DNA of 64,000 nt from Fischerella sp. PCC 9431 (GTDB taxonomy: Bacteria > Cyanobacteriota > Cyanobacteriia > Cyanobacteriales > Nostocaceae), in NCBI RefSeq assembly GCF_000447295.1, contig NZ_KE650771.1, positions 6,475,506 to 6,539,505 of the forward strand, given 5' to 3'. The number at the start of each line of letters is the position of its first letter. Positions within the stretch are counted from its first letter, which is position 1. The notes under the pieces are model-generated. The model was not told the DNA's origin. It did no database searches and saw only the letters and a program-made list of their open reading frames with translations. Made by a program: the position numbers and the translations under genes. This document shows, in pieces, positions 43,862 through 52,613 of the stretch.

Positions 43862-44399
43862 AGAAAAACGAATAGCTGCATTAAGCGCTGCTCAAGAACA
43901 GAGGAAACAAGATTGTTTAGAACGAACAGAGAAGGCAATAGCTAAACTAATTCAAAGCCATGAACGTTTATCTTTTGGTGCTATTGCAAGAATTGCTGGA
44001 GTAAGTGTTAGTTATCTTTATAAGTATCCTGAAATTAAAGAACGCATCCAGCAGTTACAAAAACAGCAAGTAGAGGCAGTTAATAAACCAACTAAGCCAC
44101 AGACTGCTTCCGAGAAGTCCAAGCAGGTAATTATTAATCAACTCCGTGACCGTATTAAGACCTTAGAGCATGAAAAAAAACAACTGTCATTACAGAATGA
44201 GAAAATGACAGGACAGCTTTATGAGATGGGAAGAACCCAAGACTTGTTTGAGTGTCTTAAAGCTGAAACTCTCAGACTAAGAGAAGAAAACAAACAGCTA
44301 CGGACAGAGTTAGAAGCCGCCCGAAAGCAATTAAATGAATGTCAGCAAAGTCTAATTATCAGCAATCAGAAAGTAACTTCTCTTGAGCACATTATTTAG
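43851..44399 (+). CDS. tnpC: TnpC-like coiled-coil protein
   Basis: This 182-residue protein (DUF6262-like) has a TetR/HTH-like segment near the N-terminus (LSFGAIARIAGVSVSYLYKY) followed by a long coiled coil (INQLRDRIKTLEHEKKQLSL to the end). In Tn554 TnpC helps orient integration. Its stop overlaps the stop of the convergent ATPase gene by 4 bp, so no spacer separates the transposition module from the neighbouring genes. Confidence 0.75.
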   Translation: MEGREKRIAALSAAQEQRKQDCLERTEKAIAKLIQSHERLSFGAIARIAGVSVSYLYKYPEIKERIQQLQKQQVEAVNKPTKPQTASEKSKQVIINQLRDRIKTLEHEKKQLSLQNEKMTGQLYEMGRTQDLFECLKAETLRLREENKQLRTELEAARKQLNECQQSLIISNQKVTSLEHII

Positions 44400-47300
44400 A
44401 CACCATTGCAAACTGAACGTTCCTCTTCGCTGAGATTGGTATTGGGATTATCAAGATAGCCTTGTATCCAATCACAACCCCAAACCATCAGTTCATCTAA
44501 TCCTCCAACTTTCCATAATAAAATTGAGCCATTATCAACTGCAATTGCTATTAAACTACCATCACTGTTAAAACTTATATCCTTCATATTACCTTGAGGG
44601 ATTTTGAAGCCAGTTAAATAATTCCCTTCCAAATCCCACAGACACACTCTATCACCTCCCGCAGAAGCTATTAAACCGCCTTTATCGCTAATACTAATGC
44701 TTCCACCAGTATCAAAAAAAATAGCAATTGGACATGGAGTACCTAGTTTGAATTGGAGTACCTGGTTATGGTTTAGGTCTAACAACTGTGTTTCGTTCTG
44801 TCCAAGTCCATCAGCGCTGAGGAACTGTAACTGACCTTCTGAACTAAACATAGGAAATCCAGAAGTATCTTTTACAAACTGCATTTGTTTTGTCTCCAAA
44901 TTCCACAAGCTAACTCTAGACAATATAAGAGGAGATCTAGTCAACGATGCTCTCAATATTACTGCTAATTTACCGCTATCGGGGCTAAACTTGATCTTTT
45001 CAATTTCCTGATAATCCCCCCGGGAATCTCCACTGGGAAACTTTTCAGGCAAAGGAAAAAACTTTTCACTTTCCAAGTCCCATATACCAACAGTCCCATC
45101 TTGGTCAGCAGTAGCTAGTTTTTTACCATCTGCACTCAAGCTAACTTTCCTTATACTATTATGAATAGCTGATATAGGAGTAAACTTTTCACTTTTCAAA
45201 TCCCATATACCAACAGTCCCATCTTGGTTAGCAGTAGCTAGTTTTTTACCATCTGCACTTATACTTACACTTCTAGCTTGCTGTGAAATTTTTGACCACT
45301 TTAAATCCTTGTCTTCCAAGTCCCAGAAGCGGACATTGCTGTTATTTAAAGCAGTAGCTAGTTGCTTACCATCATGACTCATTGAAGTAAAGATATCATC
45401 AGTTAGTGGTAATGATTCCAAATCTGTTAGCGAAAAAGGCTTGTCTTCTAAGTAGTTCCATAGGAAAATCGAGACATCCCTTTCTTCATCTGTATAGTAT
45501 TTGGGTTTTGTTCCGTATTCAATGACAATCCGCTTACCATTGGAACTAAAAATTACTCTGGAAAACTCATTTATGTCAGTATACCCATACAATTCGTGCA
45601 ATTTGTCTTGACTTTCCAAACTCCATAAATTTAAAACATTTTTATCTGCTGTTTTATCTGCTGTGGCCACCAAAACTTGGTTATTAGGTGTAAATCCAAT
45701 TCCTACTATGTTTTTAGATGAATAATTTTTTGATTCTTTTATTTTCTCTTTGCTTTCTATATCCCACAAACGAACAGTACTATTTCCATCAACAGTAGCT
45801 ATTTTTTTGCTGTCAGGACTGAAACTAATGCTTTTAACCCCACCCTGATGTCTTGTAAATTGAGTTAACTTATTTGTTTGACTATCCCACAAACTGACAG
45901 TGCCATATTCACTCTTATGCCAAGGAGCATCATGAATATCTGCAATAGCAATAAACCTACCATCAGGGCTATAGATTATACCAGGACTATAATTCACAGG
46001 GTTTAATGATGCTTGAAATCCTTCAAATGGAATTACCTGATTGCCTTGGGAGTCTAATAAATATTTAATAGGTTCTTTAATGCTCTCAGCAACCATTGGC
46101 TCCCCATCAGGAGTAATGCTAATAAGTTGACCTACAAGCTTTTTGACACGGTTTCGTTCTTTAACTTGATAAAATACCCTTCGCAAACTTTTTGTCACTT
46201 CAGTTCTTAGATCATTAGGAGTGAATACTTTGAATAATGGATGATTTAAGCTTTTCGCAGCCTGTAGACTATTCAGCAAAGCATCTAAATGTTGGTTTGA
46301 GATTAAAAGAGATTCTGAAGATTCCCTCAAAGCCCGAATTTTTTGAATTTCTGCTTGCCTCCACTGAAAAGCAGCAAAGATGCTGAATCCAGCAAGGACT
46401 ACAGATGTAATTGAAACCGCTATAAGCTGACGCTTTCTACGTTCTTCCTTCTCTTTTAGTAGGCGATTACGCCATTCAACACTAGCATCAATAAAATCAT
46501 TTTCTTGTTGAACTAAGCCACCAAGTTTTTCAAAGGCATTCTTCTCTCGAAATTCTACTACCTGCTCTAATCTAGATCCTTTTAAAAGTTCATCATTAGC
46601 TGTAGATTTATCCTTGGCTCGAACTTCTAACCACCGTCTTGTCTCACCAGCCAACCAATTTTTTAAAATAATCGCTTCCTTTTCTTCTACCAACCAGTGT
46701 TTTAACTTATCCCAGGAAGAGAGTAAAATTTCATGGGCTATCTCAATGGTTGCATGTTCTATATGTTTTATACTCTCCCCAACCAATGGTTCTTCTTCGT
46801 TTAAATACTCATAACTACTAACCAGTAAATTCTCATCAACAAACTTATTGAGCGTATTTTCTATGACTTTACCTACAAATTCGTAGCGATAAGCTCGCCT
46901 ACTAACTGCTCTACTTCCAGAATCAGAGTCAACAATATTTACCAAATTCAAAAATATTTGTTTAGTGACTGCCTCTCCATCTTTATTCTTTTCGCATATA
47001 TCTTTGTATATCTCATTAACCCGCTTTTGTAGCGCACCCCTGACTCCATTTAAATCTGCATAACTTTTCTTATTTAAGATGCGGTCTTCAATATGGGAAC
47101 GACCATCTGAACCAAGGTTTTCACACTCCCTTTCCCAAAGTAAATTTAAGGTGTACTGTAACAAAGGAAGATAGCCGCTTTGTCCTTCCACCTCTTTAAT
47201 AATTTGTTCAACCAGTCCTTTTTCAAATACTACTCCATGTTTGGCTGCTGGTTGCTCAATCGCTTGTCGTAACTCATCTGGATACATTTCAGTAACCAGA

Positions 47301-48052
47301 TGTATGTTATTTTGATTTGCGATCGCACCTAGAGTTGGGTAGAAACTAAACTGTTCCAGGAAGTCAGACCGCATTGCTAGCACAATTCTGACAGAACCCT
47401 CTCCTTTCCTGGCAACTTGGACAATTCCTTCAATAAAGTTTTTTCGTTTTTCTAGATCAGTACAAATTGTAAATAGTTGTTCAAATTGGTCAATAAAGAA
47501 AAACCACCGCTCCTCATCTTTCTTCAAGTCACTTATCACTTGAAGCAGTGTATCTGGTCTTGCTTTTAAAGCAACTTTAGCTGCTGATTCACTGAAACGA
47601 TAATCCTTTTCTTCACTGAGCAGACAGCGATATAGCGACTCAAAGGGATCTTGATTAGGTGTAAAGATAAAATCATAAAACTTTTGCGATTCTAGAGACT
47701 TCTTTAGTTCAGGAATTAACCCAGCACGCACTACTGATGACTTCCCACTTCCAGAAGCACCCAAAACCAAGCTGAAGCTACTTTTATTTACTGCTTTGAA
47801 CAATTTAGCAATGAGCGCATCACGACCAAAAAAGTATTCTCGATCTCCAAAGTTAAACCTTTTGAGTCCTTTATAGGGGGAAGCCTTAATTAGTGCTTGC
47901 TGAGTAACCTTTTCAGCCGATATTTCAATTATTTGAGTCTCTATGTAGGTGGCAATCTGCTGAGGAGCAAAAGTAAAGTCGCCGCCAACAGTAGTGTCCT
48001 TAACAAGGTTATCTTGTATCTGAGATCTAGGATCTGGAATTGGCTGACTCAT
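44396..48052 (-). CDS. nSTAND-type ATPase with TM segment and WD40 repeats (NLR-like)
   Basis: This 1,218-residue protein has a short N-terminal motif (TTVGGDFTFAPQQ, residues 20-32) and an nSTAND1 ATPase (SPYKGLKRFNFGDREYFFGR, Walker A GASGSGKS at 98-105, Walker B WFFFIDQFEQLF near 180). A helical arm and a TM helix follow (about 548-568, LIAVSITSVVLAGFSIFAAF). At least ten WD40-like blades lie in 690-1200 (for example SADGKKLATANQDGTVGIWD, tandemly repeated). This is the layout of bacterial NLR-like immune receptors: WD40 senses, ATPase oligomerises, N-terminal motif recruits an effector. The motif is shared with the gene directly upstream. Confidence 0.85.
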   Translation of the reverse strand: MSQPIPDPRSQIQDNLVKDTTVGGDFTFAPQQIATYIETQIIEISAEKVTQQALIKASPYKGLKRFNFGDREYFFGRDALIAKLFKAVNKSSFSLVLGASGSGKSSVVRAGLIPELKKSLESQKFYDFIFTPNQDPFESLYRCLLSEEKDYRFSESAAKVALKARPDTLLQVISDLKKDEERWFFFIDQFEQLFTICTDLEKRKNFIEGIVQVARKGEGSVRIVLAMRSDFLEQFSFYPTLGAIANQNNIHLVTEMYPDELRQAIEQPAAKHGVVFEKGLVEQIIKEVEGQSGYLPLLQYTLNLLWERECENLGSDGRSHIEDRILNKKSYADLNGVRGALQKRVNEIYKDICEKNKDGEAVTKQIFLNLVNIVDSDSGSRAVSRRAYRYEFVGKVIENTLNKFVDENLLVSSYEYLNEEEPLVGESIKHIEHATIEIAHEILLSSWDKLKHWLVEEKEAIILKNWLAGETRRWLEVRAKDKSTANDELLKGSRLEQVVEFREKNAFEKLGGLVQQENDFIDASVEWRNRLLKEKEERRKRQLIAVSITSVVLAGFSIFAAFQWRQAEIQKIRALRESSESLLISNQHLDALLNSLQAAKSLNHPLFKVFTPNDLRTEVTKSLRRVFYQVKERNRVKKLVGQLISITPDGEPMVAESIKEPIKYLLDSQGNQVIPFEGFQASLNPVNYSPGIIYSPDGRFIAIADIHDAPWHKSEYGTVSLWDSQTNKLTQFTRHQGGVKSISFSPDSKKIATVDGNSTVRLWDIESKEKIKESKNYSSKNIVGIGFTPNNQVLVATADKTADKNVLNLWSLESQDKLHELYGYTDINEFSRVIFSSNGKRIVIEYGTKPKYYTDEERDVSIFLWNYLEDKPFSLTDLESLPLTDDIFTSMSHDGKQLATALNNSNVRFWDLEDKDLKWSKISQQARSVSISADGKKLATANQDGTVGIWDLKSEKFTPISAIHNSIRKVSLSADGKKLATADQDGTVGIWDLESEKFFPLPEKFPSGDSRGDYQEIEKIKFSPDSGKLAVILRASLTRSPLILSRVSLWNLETKQMQFVKDTSGFPMFSSEGQLQFLSADGLGQNETQLLDLNHNQVLQFKLGTPCPIAIFFDTGGSISISDKGGLIASAGGDRVCLWDLEGNYLTGFKIPQGNMKDISFNSDGSLIAIAVDNGSILLWKVGGLDELMVWGCDWIQGYLDNPNTNLSEEERSVCNGV

Positions 48053-48065
48053 ACTTAACTATTGC

Positions 48066-48446
48066 TCAAGTCTTCTTGACACCTTCTTGAACGGGTGCAA
48101 AGTTTAAATCTCTACCGACAGTATTTCCACTTGCTGTGTTGGTTTGAGTTTGATTGACTATCTCTTGTCCACCAGGTTGTTCTTTAATCTTGTCGAGCAA
48201 AGCTTGGGCTAACCGCACGATTTCGGGTTCATCATTGGCTTTAACGGCTTCAACTTCTTCTTGTACTGTAGCTTTGCGGCCCTCGGAAGCAGGCTTTTCT
48301 TCCAATTTGTTGACTGCCTCAACCAAGTCGCTTTTTTCGCCAAATTTCTTCTTTAACGCTGCTTTAAGAGCCTCGTAGCCGTCTTTAATGGCACTGCTGC
48401 TTACGCCAGCGACAGCAGCCACAATAGCTGTAGTAATAGGGTCCAT
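48066..48446 (-). CDS. Small helical effector-like partner with C-terminal signalling motif
   Basis: This 126-residue protein has a helical N-terminal domain with a hydrophobic start (ITTAIVAAVAGVSSSAIKDG) and long charged helices (LDKIKEQPGG), then a Gln/Asn/Thr-rich linker and the motif NTVGRDLNFAPVQ near the C-terminus. The motif matches TTVGGDFTFAPQQ at the N-terminus of the ATPase encoded 13 bp downstream. Small effector with C-terminal motif next to receptor with N-terminal motif is the arrangement of bacterial amyloid signalling (BASS-type) pairs with Bell-like effectors. Assignment is by architecture, not by database match. Confidence 0.65.
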   Translation of the reverse strand: MDPITTAIVAAVAGVSSSAIKDGYEALKAALKKKFGEKSDLVEAVNKLEEKPASEGRKATVQEEVEAVKANDEPEIVRLAQALLDKIKEQPGGQEIVNQTQTNTASGNTVGRDLNFAPVQEGVKKT

Positions 48447-48900
48447 CGTTTATTCCCCAGTATTTTAGTAGTAGTGAAAATATAGTTATTTTCAACGTTC
48501 ATATCATCTACCACATTTATGGTAATTACCAACACATCACCATCTGTGCAGATTTCATAAAATTTAACGTTGTGAAAGATTACACAACGTCAAATACCTG
48601 TCATAGCTAAGTCGTAGACTTTATGGTAAATATAAGGTTTGGTTTTCGCGTTGCGTTGGTAAAGGAGACGATGGTAACAACCTCTACGAGCGACTGATAA
48701 CTTTTAAGCCACTTTCAAAAACTGAGGTTGACCCCCTACCAGATAAAGTGAGCCGACTGATAGATCGCATGTGACAAACTAAAACGACTATTAGTCATTA
48801 CTCACCTTTACAGACACAAGTTTACAAAAATTAAGCTGCCGCTCAACCCGACCAAGAGCAAGCGGCAGCATCACCCATCAACGACGAGAGGTAATTAATT
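48447..48900. other. Intergenic region between divergent genes
   Basis: No gene is seen. It should contain the promoter for the leftward NLR-like pair and, to the right, that of the ArdA gene. A GAGAGGTAA ribosome site lies before the ArdA ATG. An imperfect hairpin GCTGCCGCT/AGCGGCAGC (48834-48869) with a 17-18 base loop could be a terminator or attenuator. Confidence 0.45.
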
Positions 48901-49470
48901 ATGACGCATCCCGCACCAAGGGTTTATGCGGCGTGTCTTAGCGCGTATGTGAATGGGAAATTACATGGTAAATGGATTGAATGTACTGGGGATAGTAAGA
49001 AATTGTGGAATGGTATTAATGAAGTTATTGCCACATCTCCAGAACCCGATGCTGAAGAGTGGGCTGTACATGACTTTGAAGGCTGGCATGGCTTAACAGT
49101 TAGCGAATACCCAAATGTAGAGGAAATCTGCAATTGGGCAGAGTTGATTATTGAACACGGGCCAGCTATTGCTAAATTTATTGAATGGGCCAAAGAAATT
49201 GGTTTAGAGGCTAGCGCCGACGAGTTCCAAGCTAGATACTGTGGACACTTTGAGAGTCCCGAAAAGTTTGCCCTCGAATCTGACGAAATCGATGAACGTT
49301 ACCAGTATGAGGAATTTTCACAAAAGTATCCTGTTTGGGCAAATTGCATTGATTGGGAACACTTTGCTAATGAATTAGAACTGACTGACGCTTACGAATA
49401 CATCAAAGCTAGCGAGTCTCTTGGATACGGTATCTACGTTTTCCGGTATATGGCTGATAGCCAAGAGTAA
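48901..49470 (+). CDS. ardA: ArdA-type antirestriction protein
   Basis: This 189-residue, strongly acidic protein has the ArdA layout: domain 1 begins RVYAACLSAYVNGKLHGKWI; domain 2 has the antirestriction block EEWAVHDFEGWHGL; domain 3 includes YVFRYMAD. ArdA mimics bent B-DNA and blocks type I restriction enzymes, which protects incoming mobile DNA. Its presence supports a plasmid or conjugative origin for this region. The gene is complete. Confidence 0.85.
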   Translation: MTHPAPRVYAACLSAYVNGKLHGKWIECTGDSKKLWNGINEVIATSPEPDAEEWAVHDFEGWHGLTVSEYPNVEEICNWAELIIEHGPAIAKFIEWAKEIGLEASADEFQARYCGHFESPEKFALESDEIDERYQYEEFSQKYPVWANCIDWEHFANELELTDAYEYIKASESLGYGIYVFRYMADSQE

Positions 49471-49625
49471 CCACAAGGTTACGTCAACTCGTGGGGTGCT
49501 GAGGACACCCCATTTTATCTAGATAGATTTATAGCACAATCATGCTAATCAATTTTTATATACAGACAACACCATACAACATCTCAGCAGCTACCGCCTA
49601 AAATAAAAGGCCACCAAATAACAGC

Positions 49626-50213
49626 TTGATGAAACTCGAATCTCTACTAAAACTCAATCGTACTATTCGCGTGATTGGCTTCGATGATGCCCCTTTCATT
49701 CGGGGTGCTGGTGGCAATGTATCTATAGCTGGGGTAGTGTGTGCAGGAACACGATTTGAAGGTATGGTGTGGGGGGAAGTACAACAAGATGGATTAGATG
49801 CAACAGAAGTAATCTGCAAGTTGTTGATTGGAAGAAAGTTTTTACCACAATTACATATTTTGCTATTAGATGGAATTGGATTTGGTGGGTTTAATTTGGT
49901 CAATCTTCCAGAATTAGCAGAGCGACTACAACTACCCTGTGTCACACTGATGCGTCGCCAACCTGATTTAGCTGCTGTCCATGAAGCTATGAGTCGTCTA
50001 CCAAATTTTCAACAGCGACAGAAACTTTTGCAGCTTGCGGGTACGATTTATGATTATTCACCTTTTTTCTTTCAAGTCAGTGGTGAAGAACCGACAGTGG
50101 TAGCTGGAGTACTTCAACGCTTAACTGACTGCGGCAAAGTACCAGAGGCTTTACGTTTGGCACATTTAATTACATCTGCTGTAGTTCAAGGAGAAAGCAC
50201 AAGCTCGGCGTAG
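49626..50213 (+). CDS. DUF99 family protein
   Basis: This 195-residue protein shows the family signature VIGFDDAPFIRG near the N-terminus, then VWGEVQQDGLDAT and LLLDGIGFGGFNLVNL. Archaeal members are linked to endonuclease dU (deaminated DNA repair); the cyanobacterial members are uncharacterised. Conserved Asp residues (FDD, LLDG) could bind metal in an RNase H-like fold. The length is normal, and it stands alone. Confidence 0.75.
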   Translation: MMKLESLLKLNRTIRVIGFDDAPFIRGAGGNVSIAGVVCAGTRFEGMVWGEVQQDGLDATEVICKLLIGRKFLPQLHILLLDGIGFGGFNLVNLPELAERLQLPCVTLMRRQPDLAAVHEAMSRLPNFQQRQKLLQLAGTIYDYSPFFFQVSGEEPTVVAGVLQRLTDCGKVPEALRLAHLITSAVVQGESTSSA

Positions 50214-50478
50214 AAGAAAAAAATTGATTGGGCGATCGCTCGAATCTATGCGATCGCACAAAGCACATTAAGAATTGCTAGTTGTTGCGACATGCAACGC
50301 CAGAAATTGAACCAGGCACATCTGGTGGCGTTAATCGACATCTCCCTTCAAGCGATTTTTTGTAGTTATAGTGCCAATTTTTGCTAATTTTTGCTGATTT
50401 AGTTTAACTTTTACTCAATTCTAACTATTAAAACATATAAACTAGCTACTGACCTTATATTCAGGGGCAATTACTATC
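50214..50478. other. Intergenic region
   Basis: No gene. It contains two HIP1-type sites (50230-50265) and an AT-rich stretch ahead of the next gene, with a GGGGCAA ribosome-site-like sequence before its ATG. Confidence 0.35.
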
Positions 50479-50850
50479 ATGGATGCGAATAATACCCCGC
50501 AAGCACAAGTTTCATTTACAACCGCAGAACAATTAGTAGCTAGTGTAAAAAAAGAATTTGAAGTTTGGCTCGAAGGTAAAAAAACAAACAATTACCCATT
50601 TTTATATGCTTACAACACAGGGCAAAACGGACATGGTAAAGATAATGGTCCTCCTGTTACTAAGGCTATTTACGCAGCAGCTGTGACATTATGGAAGCAA
50701 AGCCAAACAAATGTCCCTGATGGCTATACTCTTAGAGATGCTGCTTCAGCTTCAGGTAGGGAAAAAAATGAATGGAGTTTTTTGTGTCAGGCGAATGTAG
50801 ATTCAACTAAAAAGCCATCATTTGATTATCATATTCCTGTCAAAGATTAA
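50479..50850 (+). CDS. Hypothetical protein
   Basis: This 123-residue protein has an N-terminal helix (TTAEQLVASVKKEFEVWLEG) and a polar C-terminal half with several Asn and Gly (YAYNTGQNGHGKDNGPPVTK). It is intact, but no family is recognised. It has no coding neighbour close enough to suggest an operon. Confidence 0.5.
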   Translation: MDANNTPQAQVSFTTAEQLVASVKKEFEVWLEGKKTNNYPFLYAYNTGQNGHGKDNGPPVTKAIYAAAVTLWKQSQTNVPDGYTLRDAASASGREKNEWSFLCQANVDSTKKPSFDYHIPVKD

Positions 50851-51195
50851 ATCAAATTAAATCCTCTACACTGTGACACTTCTTGACGTAGTTGCAGTTC
50901 TTTAGCCTAATTGAAAATTGTGTTCATAGCACCCTCTTTTGAGCTTGATTTAACAAATTTACCCATTGTTTGATTTGCTGCTGGTTTTGGAATGGCAGCA
51001 ACTTAATTGCTGTCCTTAACGCTTCTACTAAATCAAGCGATGGTATGTTAGCACCACATCCGAGCGATCGCACTTTTGAGTGAGGAAAAATGATTCATCA
51101 AAGCGATCGCACGGGAGCACCCGCAGCAGCAGTTCATCTGGGTCGCCTTTGTCTTGTAACTTACTAACATTTCTGAAAATCCATTTATTGAAGTT
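50851..51195. other. Region with a dispersed HIP1-bearing repeat
   Basis: There is no gene; the main feature is the repeat at 51036-51110, which recurs at 55843-55919. Confidence 0.45.
51036..51110 (+). repeat. Dispersed direct repeat, copy 1
   Basis: AAGCGATGGTATG, then CACCACATCCGAGCGATCGC and ACTTTTGAGTGAGGAAAAAT, ends ATTCATCAAAGCGATCGC. It is about 75 bp and nearly identical to 55843-55919 in the same orientation. It contains two HIP1-type palindromes. The two copies bracket the plasmid-type and pseudokinase genes. Confidence 0.75.
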
Positions 51196-51414
51196 CTAGC
51201 TAGCTTGAGAGGTCTGCTGGCTAGCTAAATATAGGTCAATAGCTTCTCTAATTAAATCTGGCACCGTACATTCTTTCTGTTCAGCCAGATTTTTTAGTTG
51301 GTGCTTTACTTCAGGGTGTACTTGTGCCTTTACCTGCTCTTTAAGCGGCTCATCTCTGCCGTAATCAAAGCGATATTTTGTCCCAAAGTCAGGATTTCCA
51401 CCAGGTCGTGCCAT
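51196..51414 (-). CDS. Ribbon-helix-helix-type regulator
   Basis: This 72-residue protein has a basic N-terminal tail (MARPGGNPDFGTKYRFDYGR), then VKAQVHPEVKHQLKNLAEQK and CTVPDLIREAIDLYLAS, the RHH strand-helix-helix pattern. It probably is an autorepressor: the upstream DNA (51437-51464) carries the near-palindrome TACCGATTATAGCG...CTTCGGTA. It lies divergent from the plasmid gene pair at 51630-53497 and may control it, like the RHH gene at 38836 does its cluster. Confidence 0.65.
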   Translation of the reverse strand: MARPGGNPDFGTKYRFDYGRDEPLKEQVKAQVHPEVKHQLKNLAEQKECTVPDLIREAIDLYLASQQTSQAS

Positions 51415-51629
51415 CTACTCTCGCCTCAATCAACACTACCGATTATAGCGCCGGACTTCGGTAAATAAATATAAATTTATGTAATTTATTAGCGATGTAC
51501 GCTGCTATTATTTTGACGAGCAGTATTGGGGTGCATCTCAATTCCAATTGTTTAGCTGCTTTCTAGCTACAAAAAACCCCGTCCTCGTTACAGGTCGGGG
51601 AAATCCATTTTAAAAAACCTACATCTATC

Positions 51630-52613
51630 ATGACATACATGCCAGTTCCTCAGAGAAACGATAACCGGAAGGTTGTTGGAGAGTTTTACCCCTTGCAGAA
51701 GTCAGAGCTAATGGCTTTGAGGAAAGCCAAGCTGATCAACAATGCGGCTTATGTTCATTTAGCTCTACGTTACGAGAACCCATTCTGCGATCGCCCCATT
51801 GAAATTGTCCCCAAAGAATTTGCACTACAGTGGTTTATTCCAGAAAGCAGTGTCTACGAAGCACTGGGTAAATTAAGAAAGCTGGAGATTATTAACATCA
51901 AGACTGGCAAGATTCTGATTCAATGGGCATCTTCTCAACAAGTAGAAATTATTGATTGTCAACAAGTAGAAGATTCTGAGAATCCAGAATCGGTTACGGA
52001 ATCTCAAGACAGATTACAGGATTTCATAACAGATTCTAAGGCTTCAGAAAATCGCGGCTCGAAACCCTTACCATCAGATGATTCTGGCCCTATTCAAACT
52101 ATTCAGACTCTTCAGACCAACCAGACCGCGGCGGTGGTTGAAAAAAGTGAAAATGATTTGGAGCAACCAACACTTTCAAAACCAGTAATTGAACAATCAA
52201 CTTCTTCGGTCACACCTTTATGTGATTCCCTGATTTCCCCTCCTAACCTACGCCAGGGCAAAAACCCCGCGCCGCGATGTGAAAATGATTTTCATATTCC
52301 CTCAGACTTAAAAGTCAAGCTAGAAGAATTGGGGATACCACTGGATGGCAGAGTCAGCAAAGTGATCGCATCCCACGACCTAAGCCAAGCCTACGGCGCA
52401 GCAGCCCATGTGGAGCGCACCTGGGAAACCATAGATAACCCGCGTGGGGTGTTTCTGTTTCAGATCGGGCGACAACCAGTTGAACCGTTGGGGTCTAGGT
52501 TGCCAGTGAGGACAGCCGCAGACTGGGGATACACACTAGAAGACCTTAAGAAGATGTACCCCGGCACTTGGCAAGAAGCGGCGAGACACTTTGGTTTGGA
52601 GGTGTTTGCATGA
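51630..52613 (+). CDS. Plasmid-type HTH protein (replication-associated)
   Basis: This 327-residue protein has an N-terminal winged-helix domain (EFYPLQKSELMALRKAKLIN, WFIPESSVYEALGKLRKLEI), a long Ser/Gln/Thr linker (SKPLPSDDSGPIQTIQ) and a C-terminal domain (DLKVKLEELGIPLDGRVSKV, then YTLEDLKKMYPGTWQEAARH). The same N-terminus occurs in the frameshifted gene at 33315. Such proteins accompany plasmid replication or partition genes in cyanobacteria; the exact role is unproven. Its stop overlaps the next start (ATGA). Confidence 0.65.
   Translation: MTYMPVPQRNDNRKVVGEFYPLQKSELMALRKAKLINNAAYVHLALRYENPFCDRPIEIVPKEFALQWFIPESSVYEALGKLRKLEIINIKTGKILIQWASSQQVEIIDCQQVEDSENPESVTESQDRLQDFITDSKASENRGSKPLPSDDSGPIQTIQTLQTNQTAAVVEKSENDLEQPTLSKPVIEQSTSSVTPLCDSLISPPNLRQGKNPAPRCENDFHIPSDLKVKLEELGIPLDGRVSKVIASHDLSQAYGAAAHVERTWETIDNPRGVFLFQIGRQPVEPLGSRLPVRTAADWGYTLEDLKKMYPGTWQEAARHFGLEVFA

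Larger units (their letters stand above)
40852..44399 (+). mobile_element. Tn554-like transposition module (TnpA-TnpB-TnpC)
   Basis: Three overlapping genes on the plus strand encode two tyrosine recombinases of about 375 and 638 residues and a small coiled-coil protein of 182 residues, the order and sizes of the Tn554 family. Tn554 elements insert at preferred sites without terminal inverted repeats, so the outer borders cannot be read from a single copy. The conflict genes on the right (44396-48446) could be its cargo. Confidence 0.8.
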
